Assembly (NCBI RefSeq): GCF_019097595.1 | Contig: NC_080726.1 | Location: 9,770,205-9,834,204 of the forward strand | Reading direction: 5' to 3' | Origin: Hemibagrus wyckioides | Taxonomy: Eukaryota > Chordata > Actinopteri > Siluriformes > Bagridae | Length of the DNA stretch: 64,000 nucleotides | Shown here: piece after piece, positions 33,501 to 44,665 of the stretch | Position numbering within the stretch: the stretch's first letter is position 1 | How the letters are laid out: the number at the start of each line of letters is the position of its first letter | Program-made: the position numbers and the translations under genes | Notes under the pieces: generated by a model | Told to the model about the DNA's origin: nothing | Databases searched by the model: none | What the model saw: only the letters and a program-made list of their open reading frames with translations

Positions 33501-36500
33501 TGCGGTGACATTCCAGACAAAATCACGGATTAGGGAATGGTCAGTGTCCTAAGAGAAGGATATTATTGTGACGGTCATATTTCTAAACACCTTCGAATCA
33601 TTGAACAAACAATTCCAGGCTTCTAGCAATAAATAGTAATAATGTCAAATCGTTTAAACGATATTATAAATCCCTGGCTATATTTCTTGTTTAATATTCT
33701 TTACTAAAAGGTTCCAGAGTGACACAGAAGTAAAATCTTGCCAATACCTTAGCCATTCTTGGCTGAAAGTCTGGAGAGAGCAAAACTGGCCACACCTGAG
33801 CGCATGTATGCAGAAGAGGGTCGATAAGCCTTCCTCTCAGTGTGACTCAGCCTGAGCAGATGTTTGAAGAGATGCAGCTGGATGAAGCACATGTTTGCTT
33901 GCACCACACGCAGCTTTTGCTACAGAATCAGCATCTGCTAATGCAAGGTTGAAACCTTATGAAACGATGGAGGCTGGTGGAAAAAAAAAGTTTCGGTTTT
34001 AGCTTCTCCTTTTGCTTGAGCTGTATCAGAATACGTTGTTGCTATAGTCAGTGTAAATGCATGGTTTTAAATGAGTACTAAGCACTTTGTAACCGCTTCT
34101 TTTTTAGTGTGCATCATATAGTACACACTGTGTTAATTACAGCAATTAAAGAGGTTAAAGCTCGTTTAGACAGGCAAGTTAATGCTAGTTATATTTAGCT
34201 TGTTTGGTTCCTTCTTTTTTCTACCCAGCTTACTCAAAAGGCAGTAAGCCTTATATATCAAGTAATGGTATTAAGCCTGTTTTTCTTGGAGAGGATAATG
34301 GAAGCAGTGGGTTTGATAAATTCTATTACTGTGCCATTGGAATCTCATTTACTGCAATGTGGCCAGGGGTCATTACACTGCAAATTCCTCAATCACTCGC
34401 TCTGCGTTCATCCGTATCTAGCACTTAAAATAAAAGTGTAGGTCTCGACTTGGGGACATTGCGGCGCATAGAAATGTCTCAAAACATATCTGAACATCAC
34501 TTTCCTGCTAAGAGTGTGCTATTTCTAGCATCCCCCTATCTGACCCATGTGAAGAATATAAGCTTCTTAGATGTAATTCAGCCTTTAAGGCAGAGCAGAC
34601 ACACGTGTCCTGGGAGTCTGGCACATCAAAATATGTCCCCTCTTTGTTCACTGTCATTTTCCTGACTTTGTTTTAGCATTCTGATATGAGGAGTAAGGAG
34701 CAATGCTCAATATATAGCACAAGTGTAATATTTTCAATTACTTGTAGAGATCACATGACACCATCTTGATGTATCTGTGTCTACAACAGGAACACTGGAC
34801 CTGTAGTGTGGATACACCCTGAATGGGATTCTAGTCCATTGCATGGCACCATCTACACAATCATTTACAAACTGTTTTTGGGGCAGTGGGAGAACCAGAG
34901 AGCCCAGTGACCACATGGGAAACACACTCCATTCTACATTCCAATCTGTTCCTTATTGTCACACATTAAACTCTGCACTCTTTGAACTTTGGCGCTTGCT
35001 GTGGCAGCAGATATACTAAAACTGGAAAGATGCATGGAAGATTAGCATGGCCGCTGTGCAAGAATGACAATTATGAAGCGTTATCACATTTTTAATGGCA
35101 GTGGTGATTAAGGCTCTGGGTTGTTGTTGATCAGATCGAGGTTTGAGCCCATGCACCAACAAGTTGCCACTGAGGGCATTGGGGCCCTTAAGCAAGGCCC
35201 TCTCTGCTCAAGGAGCACTGTATCATGCCCTGCACTCTGACCCCAACTTCCTCACCTAGGATATTATTGAAAAAATATTTATATAATACCATTAAAGGTT
35301 CTTTTGGTTGATAGGTTAGAGTTGACTGTTGTGTATGTGGAGTACTACAACAGTATTTCAGTTAAGGGTCTTAAACAGAAGTCTTCACAAACTTTGTTTC
35401 CTACTAACTGGAGAAGAACCCCCAACATGTAATCCCCTGTAAAACAAGAATGACCGTTAAACATACACTATATTGCCAAAAGTGTTCGCTCACCTGCCTT
35501 GACTCGCATATGAACTTAAGTGACATCCCATTCCTAATCCATAAGGTTCAATATGACGTCGGTCCACCCTTTGCAGCTATAACAGCTTCAACTCTTCTGG
35601 GAAGGCTGTCTACAAGGTTTAGGAGTGTGTTTATGGGAATTTTTGACCATTCTTCCAGAAGCGCATTTGTGAGGTCACACACCGATGTTGGACGAGAAGG
35701 TCTGGCTCTCAGTCTCCACTCTAATTCATCCCAAAGGTGTTCTATCAGGTTGAGGTCAGTCAAGTTCCTCCACACCAGACTCTGTCATCCATGTCTTTAT
35801 GGACCTTGCTTTGGTCACTGGTGCACAGTCATGTTGGAAGAGGAAGGGGCCAGCTCCAAACTGTTCCCACAAAGTTGGGAGCATGGAATTGTCCAAAATG
35901 TCTTGGTATGCTGAAGCATTCAGAGTTCCTTTCACTGGAACTAAGGGGCCAAGCCCAGCTCCTGAAAAACAACCCCACACCATAATCCCCCCTCCACCAA
36001 ACTTTACACTTGGCACAATGCAGTCAGACAAGTACCGTTCTCCTGGCAACCGCCAAACCCAGACTCGTCCATCAGATTGCCAGATGGAGAAGCGCGATTC
36101 GTCACTCCAGAGAACGCGTCTCCACTGCTCTAGAGTCCAGTGGCGGCGTGCTTTACACCACTGCATCCGATGCTTTGCATTGCACTTGGTGATGTATGGC
36201 TTGGATGCAGCTGCTCGGCCATGGAAACCCATTCCATGAAGCTCTCTGCGCACTGTTCTTGAGCTAATCTGAAGGCCACATGAAGTTTGGAGGTCTGTAG
36301 CGATTGACTCTGCAGAAAGTTGGCGACCTCTTCGCACTATGCGCCTCAGCATCCGCTGACCCCGCTCCGTCAGTTTACGTGGCCTACCACTTCATGGCTG
36401 AGTTGCTGTCGTTCCCAAACACTTCCACGTTCTTATAATACAGCTGACAGTTGACTGTGGGATATTTAGGAGCGAGGAAATTTCACGACTGGATTTGTTG

Positions 36501-39500
36501 CACAGGTGGCATCCTATCACAGTTCCACGCTGGAATTCACTGAGCTCCTGAGAGCGACCCATTCTTTCACAAATGTTTGTAAAAACAGTCTGCATGCCTA
36601 GGTGCTTGATTTTATACACCTGTGGCCATGGAAGTGATTGGAACACCTGATTCTGATTATTTGGATGGGTGAGCGAATACTTTTGGCAATATAGTGTATA
36701 TTAATGGTCTGTTATGCTCTTAACAGTACTTTTACTCAGAAAATACAAATTTAGGCATCTTCCAAAATGTCTCACCAAGGAACATCCTGAAGTAGTTACC
36801 GGGTATTAAAGGGAATGACCGAAGGACCTCATATAGCTGCACAGTTGAGGTACTGTGAGATTTTGTTGTTATAATTATTATAGGAACTAATGAAATATCT
36901 TCCTTTACATTGGTTCTGCCATGAAAATAGCCATTGGTGCTGGCAAACAAAGCAGAACCTTTTAAGGAACTGTTTTTCTGAGAGTAGTATCTGATAGCAC
37001 TGATTTTGACCCATTGTTGAAGAGAGTCATGGCTCATATAACGTGAAACATATAATCCTAGAACAAAATGTTCTCTAAACTGCTCTTTTCTCCTTTGCAG
37101 GGTTCGAAGTAGAACCTCTTTTGATAAACAGTTTTTTAAGTGTGTAAAGAAAATCCAAAGTACCTTTGAGGGCTTGTAGTTAATGTATTCAAGCACTGCA
37201 TTTAATGATGTGGAGCATCCATGAAACAAGTTGGTTCCTGTTATCTCTTAGGTTATAGCAGGTATGAAGATTCATCCTCTTCAATAAAAACGCAGCTTGT
37301 TGTGTTACTGTGCAAACAGATTAGTCCATCTGACCAATCGGGTTAGAGAATTCAAACGTTATGCTATAAAATCAACTCGAACCTTTTTATCCTGGTGAAC
37401 AGTCACACTAGCCAGATACTATTAACATTATTAAGGCATCATCACAACAGATTATGTGACACAAGGCCCAGTGTTACATAGTGCTGCATGCTAACACTTG
37501 ACAAAACTCTGCTATTAATGACTTGAAATATTTCATGTAACACTATTGAATGAAACTCCTTATATCTTCAGATTACCTGTGTAGTCCAGAGGATAACGTC
37601 TACAAGATCGAGTTCACCAGGTTCAAGATCCGCGACATGGAGACAGGGGCGGTTCTTTTCGAGATCACTAAGCCTCCTACTCTGGGTGAGTCCTCACCAT
37701 GACCCCCACCTCCATCCAGCTCCTCATTCTAGGCACAAGACCTAGACACTGTGAAAGGCTTGCTCTGATTTCCATTTATATACAGTGCTTAAGAGGCATA
37801 CTTTAGAATCACAGGCTGTAATATCACCTCTTTTGTGCTACACAGAAAGCGCAGAGGACAGAAGAAAGGACCTTGACCCCAACGCCGGGCGCTTTGTACG
37901 TTACCAGTTCACTCCAGCCTTTTTGCGACTACGACAAGTCGGAGCTACGTAAGTACGGGGAACAGAAATGTATAATCGGAGCACAATGGTTCTAGATGAC
38001 CCTATTATGAACCAGAGGTGGACAGTAAAGAAGTACATTTACTTGAGTACTGTACTTAAGTACACTTTTTGAGTATCTGTACTTTACTTGAGTATTATTT
38101 TTTCTGGATACTTTTTACTTTAACTTCACTACATTTGAAAGATAAATACTCTACTTTTTACTCCACTACATTTCTGTCATGGTCATTGAGTAGAAAGTAG
38201 TTACATTAATCATAGGATGACTTTTTTTTTTTCACTCTTGTAGTGTCACGTGTTGTAAAGTTCAGTGGTTTTCCATAAGTTTTTTAACTCAGTTGATCAA
38301 TTGCTGACAAAATGGACGAATATATGCTTTGTATATTATACACCACCAACGCACTGGTAATGATGTTAGTTAACACACAAAAACGTATGCTGTGTCCAAA
38401 TTGTCATACTATGTGTCCTAAATAGTATTCAAAAATAGAATTAGTATGCCCCAAATCGTAGTATACTGAAAAGAGTATTCCAAAAATTCCTGGATGGTCT
38501 ACTACTTCCTGTAGAAATTCAAAGTGCAGAACAATGCACACTCTAACGGGTAATATTGCCCACAACGCATTGCACACAGGAGGGAGGAGCCTGGACAATG
38601 GTGTAAAAGCATATTAAAACGGTGTAAATGAATTGTGGAAATATATATAACTCTTTGTTAAAGCAGTGTTGCTGTTGGGTGGTTGTACAGCTACAGTTGT
38701 GTAGCTGGGTTTTAAAGCAGGTTAGATTTTTTTTTTTTCTGACCAGTCTTCATTTACAGACCATTTGATTGAAATGTACATGAGTGGATACACATAGATG
38801 TGTACAGGTACATCTCAAAATTTAGAATATAAGGAAAAAGGTCAATATTTTTTGTCGCTCAGTTCAGAAAGTGAAACCCATATATTATATAGATTCATTA
38901 CACATAGAGTGAAATATTTCAAGCCTTTATTTCTTGAAATTGTGATGATTATGGCTTACAGACAAGGAAAACCCAAAATTCTGTGTCTCAGAGAATTAGA
39001 ATATTGTGAAAAAGTTCAATACTGGAAAGTCATGGTGTCACATCCTAATCAGCTAATTACCTCAAAACACCTGCAAAGGTTTCCTGAGCTTTTAAATGGT
39101 CTCTCAGTCTGGGTCAGTAGGCTACACAATCATGGGGAAGACTGCTGACTTGACAGTTGTCCAGAAGACAGTCATTGACACCCTCCACAAGGAGGGTAAG
39201 CCACAAAAGGTAATTGCTAAAGAAGCTGGTTGTTCACAGAGTGCTGTATCCAAGCATATTCATAGAAAGTTGAGTGGAAGGAAAAAGTGTGGTAGGAGAA
39301 GGTGCACCAGCAAAAGGGATAACTGCAGCCTTGAGAGGATTGTCAGGCAAAATCCATTCAAGAATTTGGGGGAGCTTCAGACGAATCCTAGACATGGCCT
39401 ACAAATGTCGCATTCCTCGTGTCAAGCCACTCCTGAACCAGAGACTACATCAGAAGCATCTTACCTGGGCTGTGGAGAAAAAGAACTGGACTGTTGCTCA

Positions 39501-42500
39501 GTGGTCCAAAGTCCTCTTTTCAGATGAAAGTAAGTTTTGCATTTCATTTGGAAATCAACGTCCCAGAGTCTGGAGTAAGAGTGGAGAGGCACAGAATCCA
39601 TGTTGCTTGAAGTCCAGTGTGAAGTGTCCAGTCAGTGATTTGAGCTGTCATGTCATCTGCTGGTGTTGGTCCACTGTGTTTTCTGAAGTCCACAGTCAAC
39701 ACAGCCATCTACCAGGAAATCTTAGAGCACTTCATGCTTCCTTCTGCTAACAAGCTTTATGGAGATTCTGATTTTATTTTCCAGCAGGACTTGGCACCTG
39801 CCCACACTGCTAAAGGTACCATAAGCTGGTTCAATGACCATGGTGTTACTGTGCTTGATTGGCCAGCAAACTCGCCTGACCTGAACCCCATAGAGAATCT
39901 ATGGGGTATTGTCAAGAGGAAGATGAGAGACACCAGACCCAACAATGCAGATGACCTGAAGGCTGCTATCAAAGCAACCTGGGCTTCCATTACACCTGAG
40001 CAGTGCCACAGGCTGATTGCCTCCATGCCATGCATTGATGCAAAAGGAGACGTAACCAAGTATTGAGTGCATAGAAACGAACATACTTCTCAGAAGTCTG
40101 ACATTTCTCTTTGAAATATCCTTTTTTATTGATCTTATGTAATATTCTAATTTTCTGAGACACAGATTTTTGGGTTTTCCTTATCTGTAAGCCATAATCA
40201 TCACAATTTCAAGAAATAAAGGCTTGAAATATTTCACTCTGTGTAATGAATCTATATAATATATGGGTTTCACTTTCTGAACTGAGTGATAAAAAATATT
40301 GACCTTTTTCATGATATTCTAATTTTTTGAGATGTACCTGTACTTTTTTTGTTGGGGGTGGTAGGAGTGTTAAATTAAAAATGAAAATGATTATACCTGT
40401 CTTTTTTGTCAATTCAGTTGTTTAATTTCTATAGGTTTTGTAACATTCTAAAAGCTCTTAATTCCACAGATACTACAAACTGGTCAGTATATTCACTAGG
40501 TTGCTACAAAAGGTACTGTAAGTATTGCATACAACAATGCAACAATAATAAAACAATGCATTGACATTTACTTTTGATACTTAAGTACTTTTAAAAACAA
40601 GTACTTCTGTACTTTTACTTAAGTAAAAATCTGTCTTTACAACTTTTACTTGTAATGTTTGACCAGTAGTATTTGTACTTTCACTCAAGTAAGGAAGTTG
40701 TGTACTTCGTCCACCTCTGTTATGAACCTACTACGTGGGCTGCTCATTGCGTCATGCTTCACCGGTTCATTCGTCTGATTAAACCCAAAGAGAGCTCAAA
40801 AACTGACCAAGAGGCTAAGATGATTGCTTCCTGCTATTTGTCTTTAAATGTCATACAATTTGATCAATACATTCCTTAGAGCTCCAGTCTGTATTCCACA
40901 AATCAGGAAAAAGTAACTAACATTTGAGATATACTGTTTAAGATTGAATGTAGTGGTGGGGAACACTAATCTAAGGACAACGCTTGAATAAATGACATAA
41001 TGTAATCTTAGTTTTAATTAATTTAATTAAAGAAAAAAAATCCCATGTCTCAGCACATAGCCAAGAGAAATCCTTCCTAAAGAGTAACTATCCTGCCCCT
41101 TTACCACTGCAGGGTGGAGTTTACAGTAGGAGACATTCCCATCAACAACTTCCGCATGATCGAGAGGCACTACTTCCGAGGACGGCTACTGAAAAGCTTC
41201 GACTTTGAGTTTGGTTTCTGTATCCCCAGCAGCAAGAACACATGCGAGCACATCTACGAATTCCCTCCTCTCTCTGAGGAGCTCAGTAAGTGCCCCTTTA
41301 CCTGCTCCACCGCTTACCCCTATTAGAGTTTTTTAACCATATAAAAGGCCACTCGAGGCGACATTCACAGAAATCTTAAAGCTAAAATATTTTCTAAAGG
41401 GCAGATTTGGGTCCAACTCATTAATATAGTGTAAGAATACCTCCAGTAAAGTCAGTTGTGTATAACAGATTACCAAACTGACCAGTAGTGACAATGTCAG
41501 AATACATCAATCATGAAACCCTGTTAATTGTATCAGCTTATTTAAGTTGCTTTCAACGAGGTTTCAAGGTGTAACTTTGGTGGCAGTAGTTTTTGTAAAC
41601 ACTCTGCTTTTTATTGAACCTGTTTTATACTATGCTGTGAGGAAGCTCATTCTAATATACACCGATCAGGCATAACATTATGAGCAGTGGGAGGTGAAGT
41701 GAATCTCACTGATGATCTCATCATGGTACCTGTTAGTGGGTGGGATATATTAGGCAGCAAGTGAACATTTTGTCCTCAAAGTTGATTTTAGCGAGTTTGA
41801 CAAAGGGCCAAATTGTGATGGCTAGACGACTGGATCAGAGCATCTCCAAAACTCCAGCTCTTTTGGGGTGTTCCCGGTCTGCAGTGGTCAGTATCTATCA
41901 AAAGTGGTCCAAGGAAGGAACAGTGTTGAACCGGAGACAGGGTCATGGGCAGCCAAGGCTCACTGATGCACATAGGGAGTGAAGGCTGGACCGTGTGATC
42001 CGTTCCAACAGACGAGCTACTGTTGCTCAAACTGCTGAAGAAGTTAATGCTGGTTCTGATAGAAAGGTGTCAGAACACACAGTGCAGGACGGGTCAGGGC
42101 TGTTTTAGCAGCAAAAGGGGGACTGACACAATATTAGATAGGTGGTCATAAAGTTATTCCTGATCAGTGTAGTTACAATTCTAATGCTACTTCTCATATC
42201 AGAAATCCCTCTGAACCTGATTAAAAATAATAAATAATAATAATAAGTGTCCATTCATTCATTTATCTTCAGTAACTGTTTTATCCTGGTCATGGTCATG
42301 ATGGATGGTCATGACCACCAGTCCAGAGCAAGTGATGGGAGGAATAATTACTTGAATCAAAAATAAATTTAGAAAAATTTAGCAAAATTAGTAAAAGTGT
42401 ATTGTAACAGTTAGAAACATTAACAATGGACTTTCATGAATTGCATGTTAGACATCAGGGATTGAACCTCAGAATGTCGATGTGTTGCTGGTCAGCATAG

Positions 42501-42653
42501 ATGTCTGATAGCTAATGTTTTGTTCTCTTGGTTTTCGTAGTGAAAGAGATGATCCAGTACCCCTATGAGACCCAGTCTGACAGCTTCTACTTCGTGGATA
42601 ACAAACTGGTGATGCACAATAAAGCGGATTACTCCTACAGCGGTGGCCCATAG
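24532..42653 (+). CDS. unc119: UNC119 lipid-binding trafficking chaperone
   Basis: Five coding exons, 24532-24646, 37572-37685, 37846-37948, 41113-41285 and 42541-42653, join in frame to 205 aa with GT-AG borders. The sequence shows [90 protein letters not shown] and the C terminus [15 protein letters not shown]...[11 protein letters not shown], which match vertebrate UNC119 (A type). The family adopts an immunoglobulin-like beta-sandwich (PDE6-delta/GDI fold). It extracts N-myristoylated cargo such as transducin alpha from membranes and carries it to photoreceptor outer segments and cilia, with release by ARL3. The N-terminal arm is shorter than in human (240 aa). Intron 1 spans 12.9 kb and, with introns 3 and 4, holds most transposons of the window. 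A 3' UTR runs to about 43820. Confidence 0.96.
25135..25659 (-). mobile_element. Short Tc1-type non-autonomous element, copy 3
   Basis: 525 bp with ends CACCGATCAGGCATAACATT and TATGCCTGATCGGTG next to TA. The minus strand reads [20 protein letters not shown], then [20 protein letters not shown] and [15 protein letters not shown] without a break. This is the most intact DNA-binding region of the seven copies. The end of the reading frame is broken. Confidence 0.9.
26068..26460 (-). mobile_element. Short Tc1-type non-autonomous element, copy 4 (internally deleted)
   Basis: The left end is CACCAACCCGGCATAACATT and the right end ATAATGTTATGCCTGA without the outermost bases. The body stops at the GATGCTCTGATCC-like block (here GAGGCTCTGATCCA) and jumps to the AATCAATGTTATTCA end, so the start of the transposase segment is missing. 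Confidence 0.85.
26870..27010 (-). repeat. tRNA-derived SINE fragment (antisense)
   Basis: Reversed, it matches the SINE at 50365-50580: CCAAGTTGCCACTGTTGGGC, CCTTGAGCAAGGCCCTTAAC, then GAATTTCACTGTGCTGTAATG near the tail. Confidence 0.65.
28180..28345. repeat. Possible palindromic MITE fragment
   Basis: GGTCCCAAACCTGGACCTGGAGAACCCC and ATCAGGTAATTAACAGC resemble a common fish non-autonomous DNA element. The inverted partner is weak, so only a fragment is claimed. Confidence 0.35.
29581..29778. mobile_element. Palindromic MITE, copy A
   Basis: Near-perfect inverted halves: CAGGGGTGTCCGATCTTATCC at the left and GGATAAGACTTGACACCCCTG at the right. The inner arms GTGGGTGCAGGTTTCCATTCC and GGAATGAAAACCTGCACCCGC face each other. 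No coding content. A second copy follows within 25 bases. Confidence 0.85.
29802..29980. mobile_element. Palindromic MITE, copy B
   Basis: Same structure as copy A, with GTGGGTGCAGGTTTTCATTCC on the left arm and GAAATGAAAATCTGCACTCAC on the right. The right terminus is degraded (TTTGTGGAGCTAAAG). Confidence 0.8.
30110..30180 (+). repeat. Short SINE/DNA-element tail
   Basis: Carries GTAAGTCGCTTTAGATAAGA and GCATCTGCCAAATGCAGTAA, a tail shared by many fish SINEs. Confidence 0.6.
34770..34930 (-). repeat. SINE tail fragment (antisense)
   Basis: Blocks such as GGACCTGTAGTGTGGATACACCC, TTTTTGGGGCAGTGGGAGAA, CCAGAGAGCCCAGTG and CACATGGGAAACACAC correspond to the antisense body of a tRNA-derived fish SINE. 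Confidence 0.5.
34991..35093 (+). pseudogene. U6 spliceosomal snRNA pseudogene
   Basis: About 103 bases follow vertebrate U6 from end to end: GGCGCTTGCTGTGGCAGCAG, ATATACTAAAACTGGAAAGA, AGATTAGCATGG, CTGTGCAAGAATGACA, then GAAGCGTT and a terminal T run. Several positions fixed in working U6 differ (CTTCGGCAGCAC reads CTGTGGCAGCAG), and part of the 3' stem is missing. No TATA box or PSE is evident upstream. It is therefore a processed copy in unc119 intron 1, not an active gene. It runs straight into a SINE. Confidence 0.85.
35094..35270 (+). repeat. tRNA-derived SINE fused to the U6 pseudogene
   Basis: The head (GATTAAGGCTCTGGGTTGTTG, then GGTTTGAGCCCATGC) and body (CAAGTTGCCACTGAGGGCATT, AAGCAAGGCCCTCTCTGCTC, CCTGCACTCTGACCCCAACTTCC) match the SINE at 50365-50580. 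It starts at the last T run of the U6 copy. Confidence 0.75.
35466..36696 (-). mobile_element. Near-full-length Tc1-like transposon with broken transposase
   Basis: A 1231-bp element with inverted ends CACTATATTGCCAAAAGT / ACTTTTGGCAATATAGTG, each flanked by TA. The transposase runs on the minus strand in three pieces. An N-terminal helix-turn-helix part ([18 protein letters not shown], from about 36561) ends at a stop near 36392. A central part from 36352 carries WSDESRF (first catalytic Asp), [12 protein letters not shown] and FQHDCAP (second Asp). The C-terminal part from 35775 has [12 protein letters not shown] (catalytic Glu). A stop and a frame change separate them, so it cannot make enzyme. 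It inserted in unc119 intron 1. Confidence 0.92.
36732..37229 (-). other. Unexplained 165-codon open frame, probably repeat-derived
   Basis: The longest open frame outside the recognised genes and transposons apart from the broken transposase. No motif or family was recognised. The DNA carries recurring AGAACC/GGTTCT blocks (GGTTCTGCCATGAAAATAGC, AGCAGAACCTTTT, GGGTTCGAAGTAGAACC), which suggests an old repeat. It is not called a gene. Confidence 0.3.
38013..40719. mobile_element. hAT-like non-autonomous element interrupted by a Tc1 insertion
   Basis: The terminal inverted repeats CAGAGGTGGAC and GTCCACCTCTG are flanked by the same 8 bases, TTATGAAC (38005-38012 and 40720-40727). An 8-bp target duplication is the hallmark of hAT-family insertion. 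The sub-terminal sequence is rich in ACTTAAGTA/TACTT units on both sides (GAGTACTGTACTTAAGTACAC; ATACTTAAGTACTTTTA). A Tc1-like element (38805-40340) splits it. Without that insert it is about 1.17 kb and non-coding. It sits in unc119 intron 3. Confidence 0.9.
38805..40340 (+). mobile_element. Tc1-like transposon with about 200-bp terminal repeats, transposase broken
   Basis: The 1536-bp element has TA on both sides and long inverted repeats (about 38805-39010 and 40138-40340) starting CAGGTACATCTCAAAA. Plus-strand transposase pieces lie at 39132-39360 ([20 protein letters not shown], then [12 protein letters not shown]), 39388-39640 ([11 protein letters not shown] and SDESKF, first Asp) and 39650-40066 ([11 protein letters not shown], second Asp; [13 protein letters not shown], Glu). 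The second Asp and the Glu are 34 residues apart, giving the DD34E Tc1 signature. Frame changes between the pieces make it inactive. It inserted into a hAT-like element, so it is the younger of the two. Confidence 0.93.
41660..42169 (+). mobile_element. Short Tc1-type non-autonomous element, copy 5
   Basis: 510 bp in unc119 intron 4 with TA-flanked ends ACCGATCAGGCATAACATTA and TTCCTGATCAGTG. The start of the transposase segment is shortened (a block including MGKRKD is lost), and the rest reads [20 protein letters not shown] and [13 protein letters not shown]. Confidence 0.9.
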
Positions 42654-42753
42654 GAGCTTTATCAGAAACATGGACTGAAGCATAAAGGCTCCCAATCCAG
42701 TCTTGGAATATTTGTTTGGCAAAAAACACCCCATCCTCAGGGTTTGTATGAAA

Positions 42754-42810
<57 letters not shown>

Positions 42811-43822
42811 CAATTCTACGTTGAAAAGTGGAACCTCATATCATGTTATTCCTAGAACAGTTTCTTTATGATTATTGCCTATAACACAGTGTGTGTCTGC
42901 ATGTATGTGAGTGTATAGTTGTTTACATTCATGTGCATTAATAGGTTGCATGACACGTTTTTTTTGTCTGTGCTCTTGTGTGTGTTGTGTGTAATACGTA
43001 AAATCGTTACTCTTCGCTTCAGTAGGGACACACTGATACCTTCTGCTTTTTTTCTGAGCTTTTTAGTATATTTTTGCTACTTATCAGTAATGAAACGGAA
43101 AAGAGTGACCTACTTGGTATTAAGTAAACCAGAGAATGTCACAAAATGTGCCATTTAGCTCTGTTTGGTGAAAGAGAACAGGGTTTCAGTAGACTACAGC
43201 TGTACAGAAAGTACGTTTCCTTGTTTTCATCGTGTCCAAATCCCTCGCTGTCACTGATACTGGCTGATCTACAAGAACGATATAATGGGTTATTTTCACT
43301 CACCTAGCGTTTTCTCACCTAGCGGACATTTTCACTAGGCTTAAATCACAAAGCATCACAATACCTACCGATTGAATAAGTTTGGTATGGGAACAGTAAC
43401 TGCTATCAATACATCCCTAGTATATCGTTTTGAGGTGACACAAAAATAACATTCAGAACTTTTTCTACTGTGTAGTTTTGAAACCAAAAAAGGGAGTGTG
43501 TGTGTGTGTGTGTGTGTGTTTATCCAAGAGTTTGTGTGAGGTGTATATGAGGTATAACCTCTGTGCAGTTACTGATCGCGTCAAAAGGGTTTAGCCCTCT
43601 TCCCTTAGACACTTATTTTGTTTGTTTATTTGTTTTTTTAATGGTTGAATCAGATAATCATTGATTACAAATGTGATTATTTATGCTCTTTGTCTGAAGT
43701 ATATTTTTTAATAGGCATGTAAAAAGATTGAGAGAGAGAGAGAGATCTATATTGTGTTGGGTAGTTTATACATTGTGTTTATTAACGTTATCATTGTTGA
43801 CTCTATATTCATGAAATAAATA
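42654..43822 (+). other. unc119: unc119 3' UTR
   Basis: About 1.17 kb from the stop codon to an AATAAA at about 43816-43821. It contains a GT/GA compound microsatellite (42754-42807), a TG run (43496-43519) and a short GA run (43731-43746). No other gene seen. Confidence 0.6.
42754..42807. repeat. (GT)n(GA)n compound microsatellite
   Basis: GT units followed by about 18 GA units in the unc119 3' UTR. Confidence 0.9.
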
Positions 43823-44665
43823 CGGTTTCTTAATTAAAAGCTTTACACCACTGAGAAACGATCTTTTACCAAAGAGATTAAGAAAGATTGACTTTCTCTT
43901 TACGTTTCACGTTTTAATTACAACGTAAATCTTCCTACTGCTCCGGTTAATAGCTCTTGCACAATAGATTGATGTGATTTGCTATTAAAAACACCACACC
44001 GTTTCCTCATGAGGTATCCTAAAGGCATCTACTCATAAAATATATGAGAACCCACAGTTCGTTCTGCTGTTGTTGACATGCACACTGTTGGTACATGCTG
44101 TGCTGCTGCGAGTGATTTGGCAGCGGTGCCATATTAAAGGAGCTCTTTACTGACCCCCAGTGCAATAAAGTGGAACTTCAAATACAGGAGATAAAATGAT
44201 ATCTGGATTATCAACACAGCTGGCATGTCTAGAGGGAAAGCAATGTACCAAGTAGGGCATGACTGACAGGTGAGAATGGCTTATGGCTTATTTGATATAG
44301 ACTGGTTTGACGGTTCCGCAGAAATGTCTGCTCTTAGACAAGAGATGAAACCCATCATAGACAATTAAGACGGTGCAAAAAGCTTGCAAGAGCATAACTA
44401 ATATCTTTTACTTACGTCGACTACAACTAATGATAAATTAAACGGCACGTTCAATGACGCTCTGAAAAAGCTTTATTTCACACAACATTTAGTTAATGCA
44501 TTGCCATATTTAACTGGTATTCTAACTGGTTATATGCAAAAAATGTTTTTTAAAAAAAATCTTAAAACTGAAATCCAGATGTTGAGTCCAACAGTTTATC
44601 AGCATACAATTTCACTGAATATGATGTTTAGTGTAGAGCAGGTTTTTGTCATGTAAAACAACACT
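43823..44665. other. Convergent gap between unc119 and foxn1
   Basis: About 840 bases of A/T-rich sequence with no gene. Read on the minus strand, AATAAA at 44472-44477 is the likely foxn1 polyadenylation signal, so the 3' ends of the two genes are separated by about 650 bases. Confidence 0.5.
44472..44477 (-). terminator. Polyadenylation signal of foxn1
   Basis: AATAAA on the minus strand about 190 bases past the foxn1 stop codon. Confidence 0.5.

Larger units (their letters stand above)
24647..37571 (+). other. unc119: unc119 intron 1
   Basis: 12.9 kb between the first two coding exons. It holds two short Tc1-type copies (25135-25659 and 26068-26460), SINE segments (26870-27010, 34770-34930, 35094-35270), a palindromic MITE pair (29581-29980), a U6 pseudogene (34991-35093), a broken Tc1 (35466-36696) and unexplained repetitive sequence at 36732-37229. 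A complex, non-repetitive patch at about 33290-33560 might be conserved. No nested gene was recognised. Confidence 0.7.

Noticed and set aside
39757..40059. 100-codon minus-strand open frame
   Set aside because: It is antisense to the C-terminal part of the Tc1 transposase at 39650-40066.
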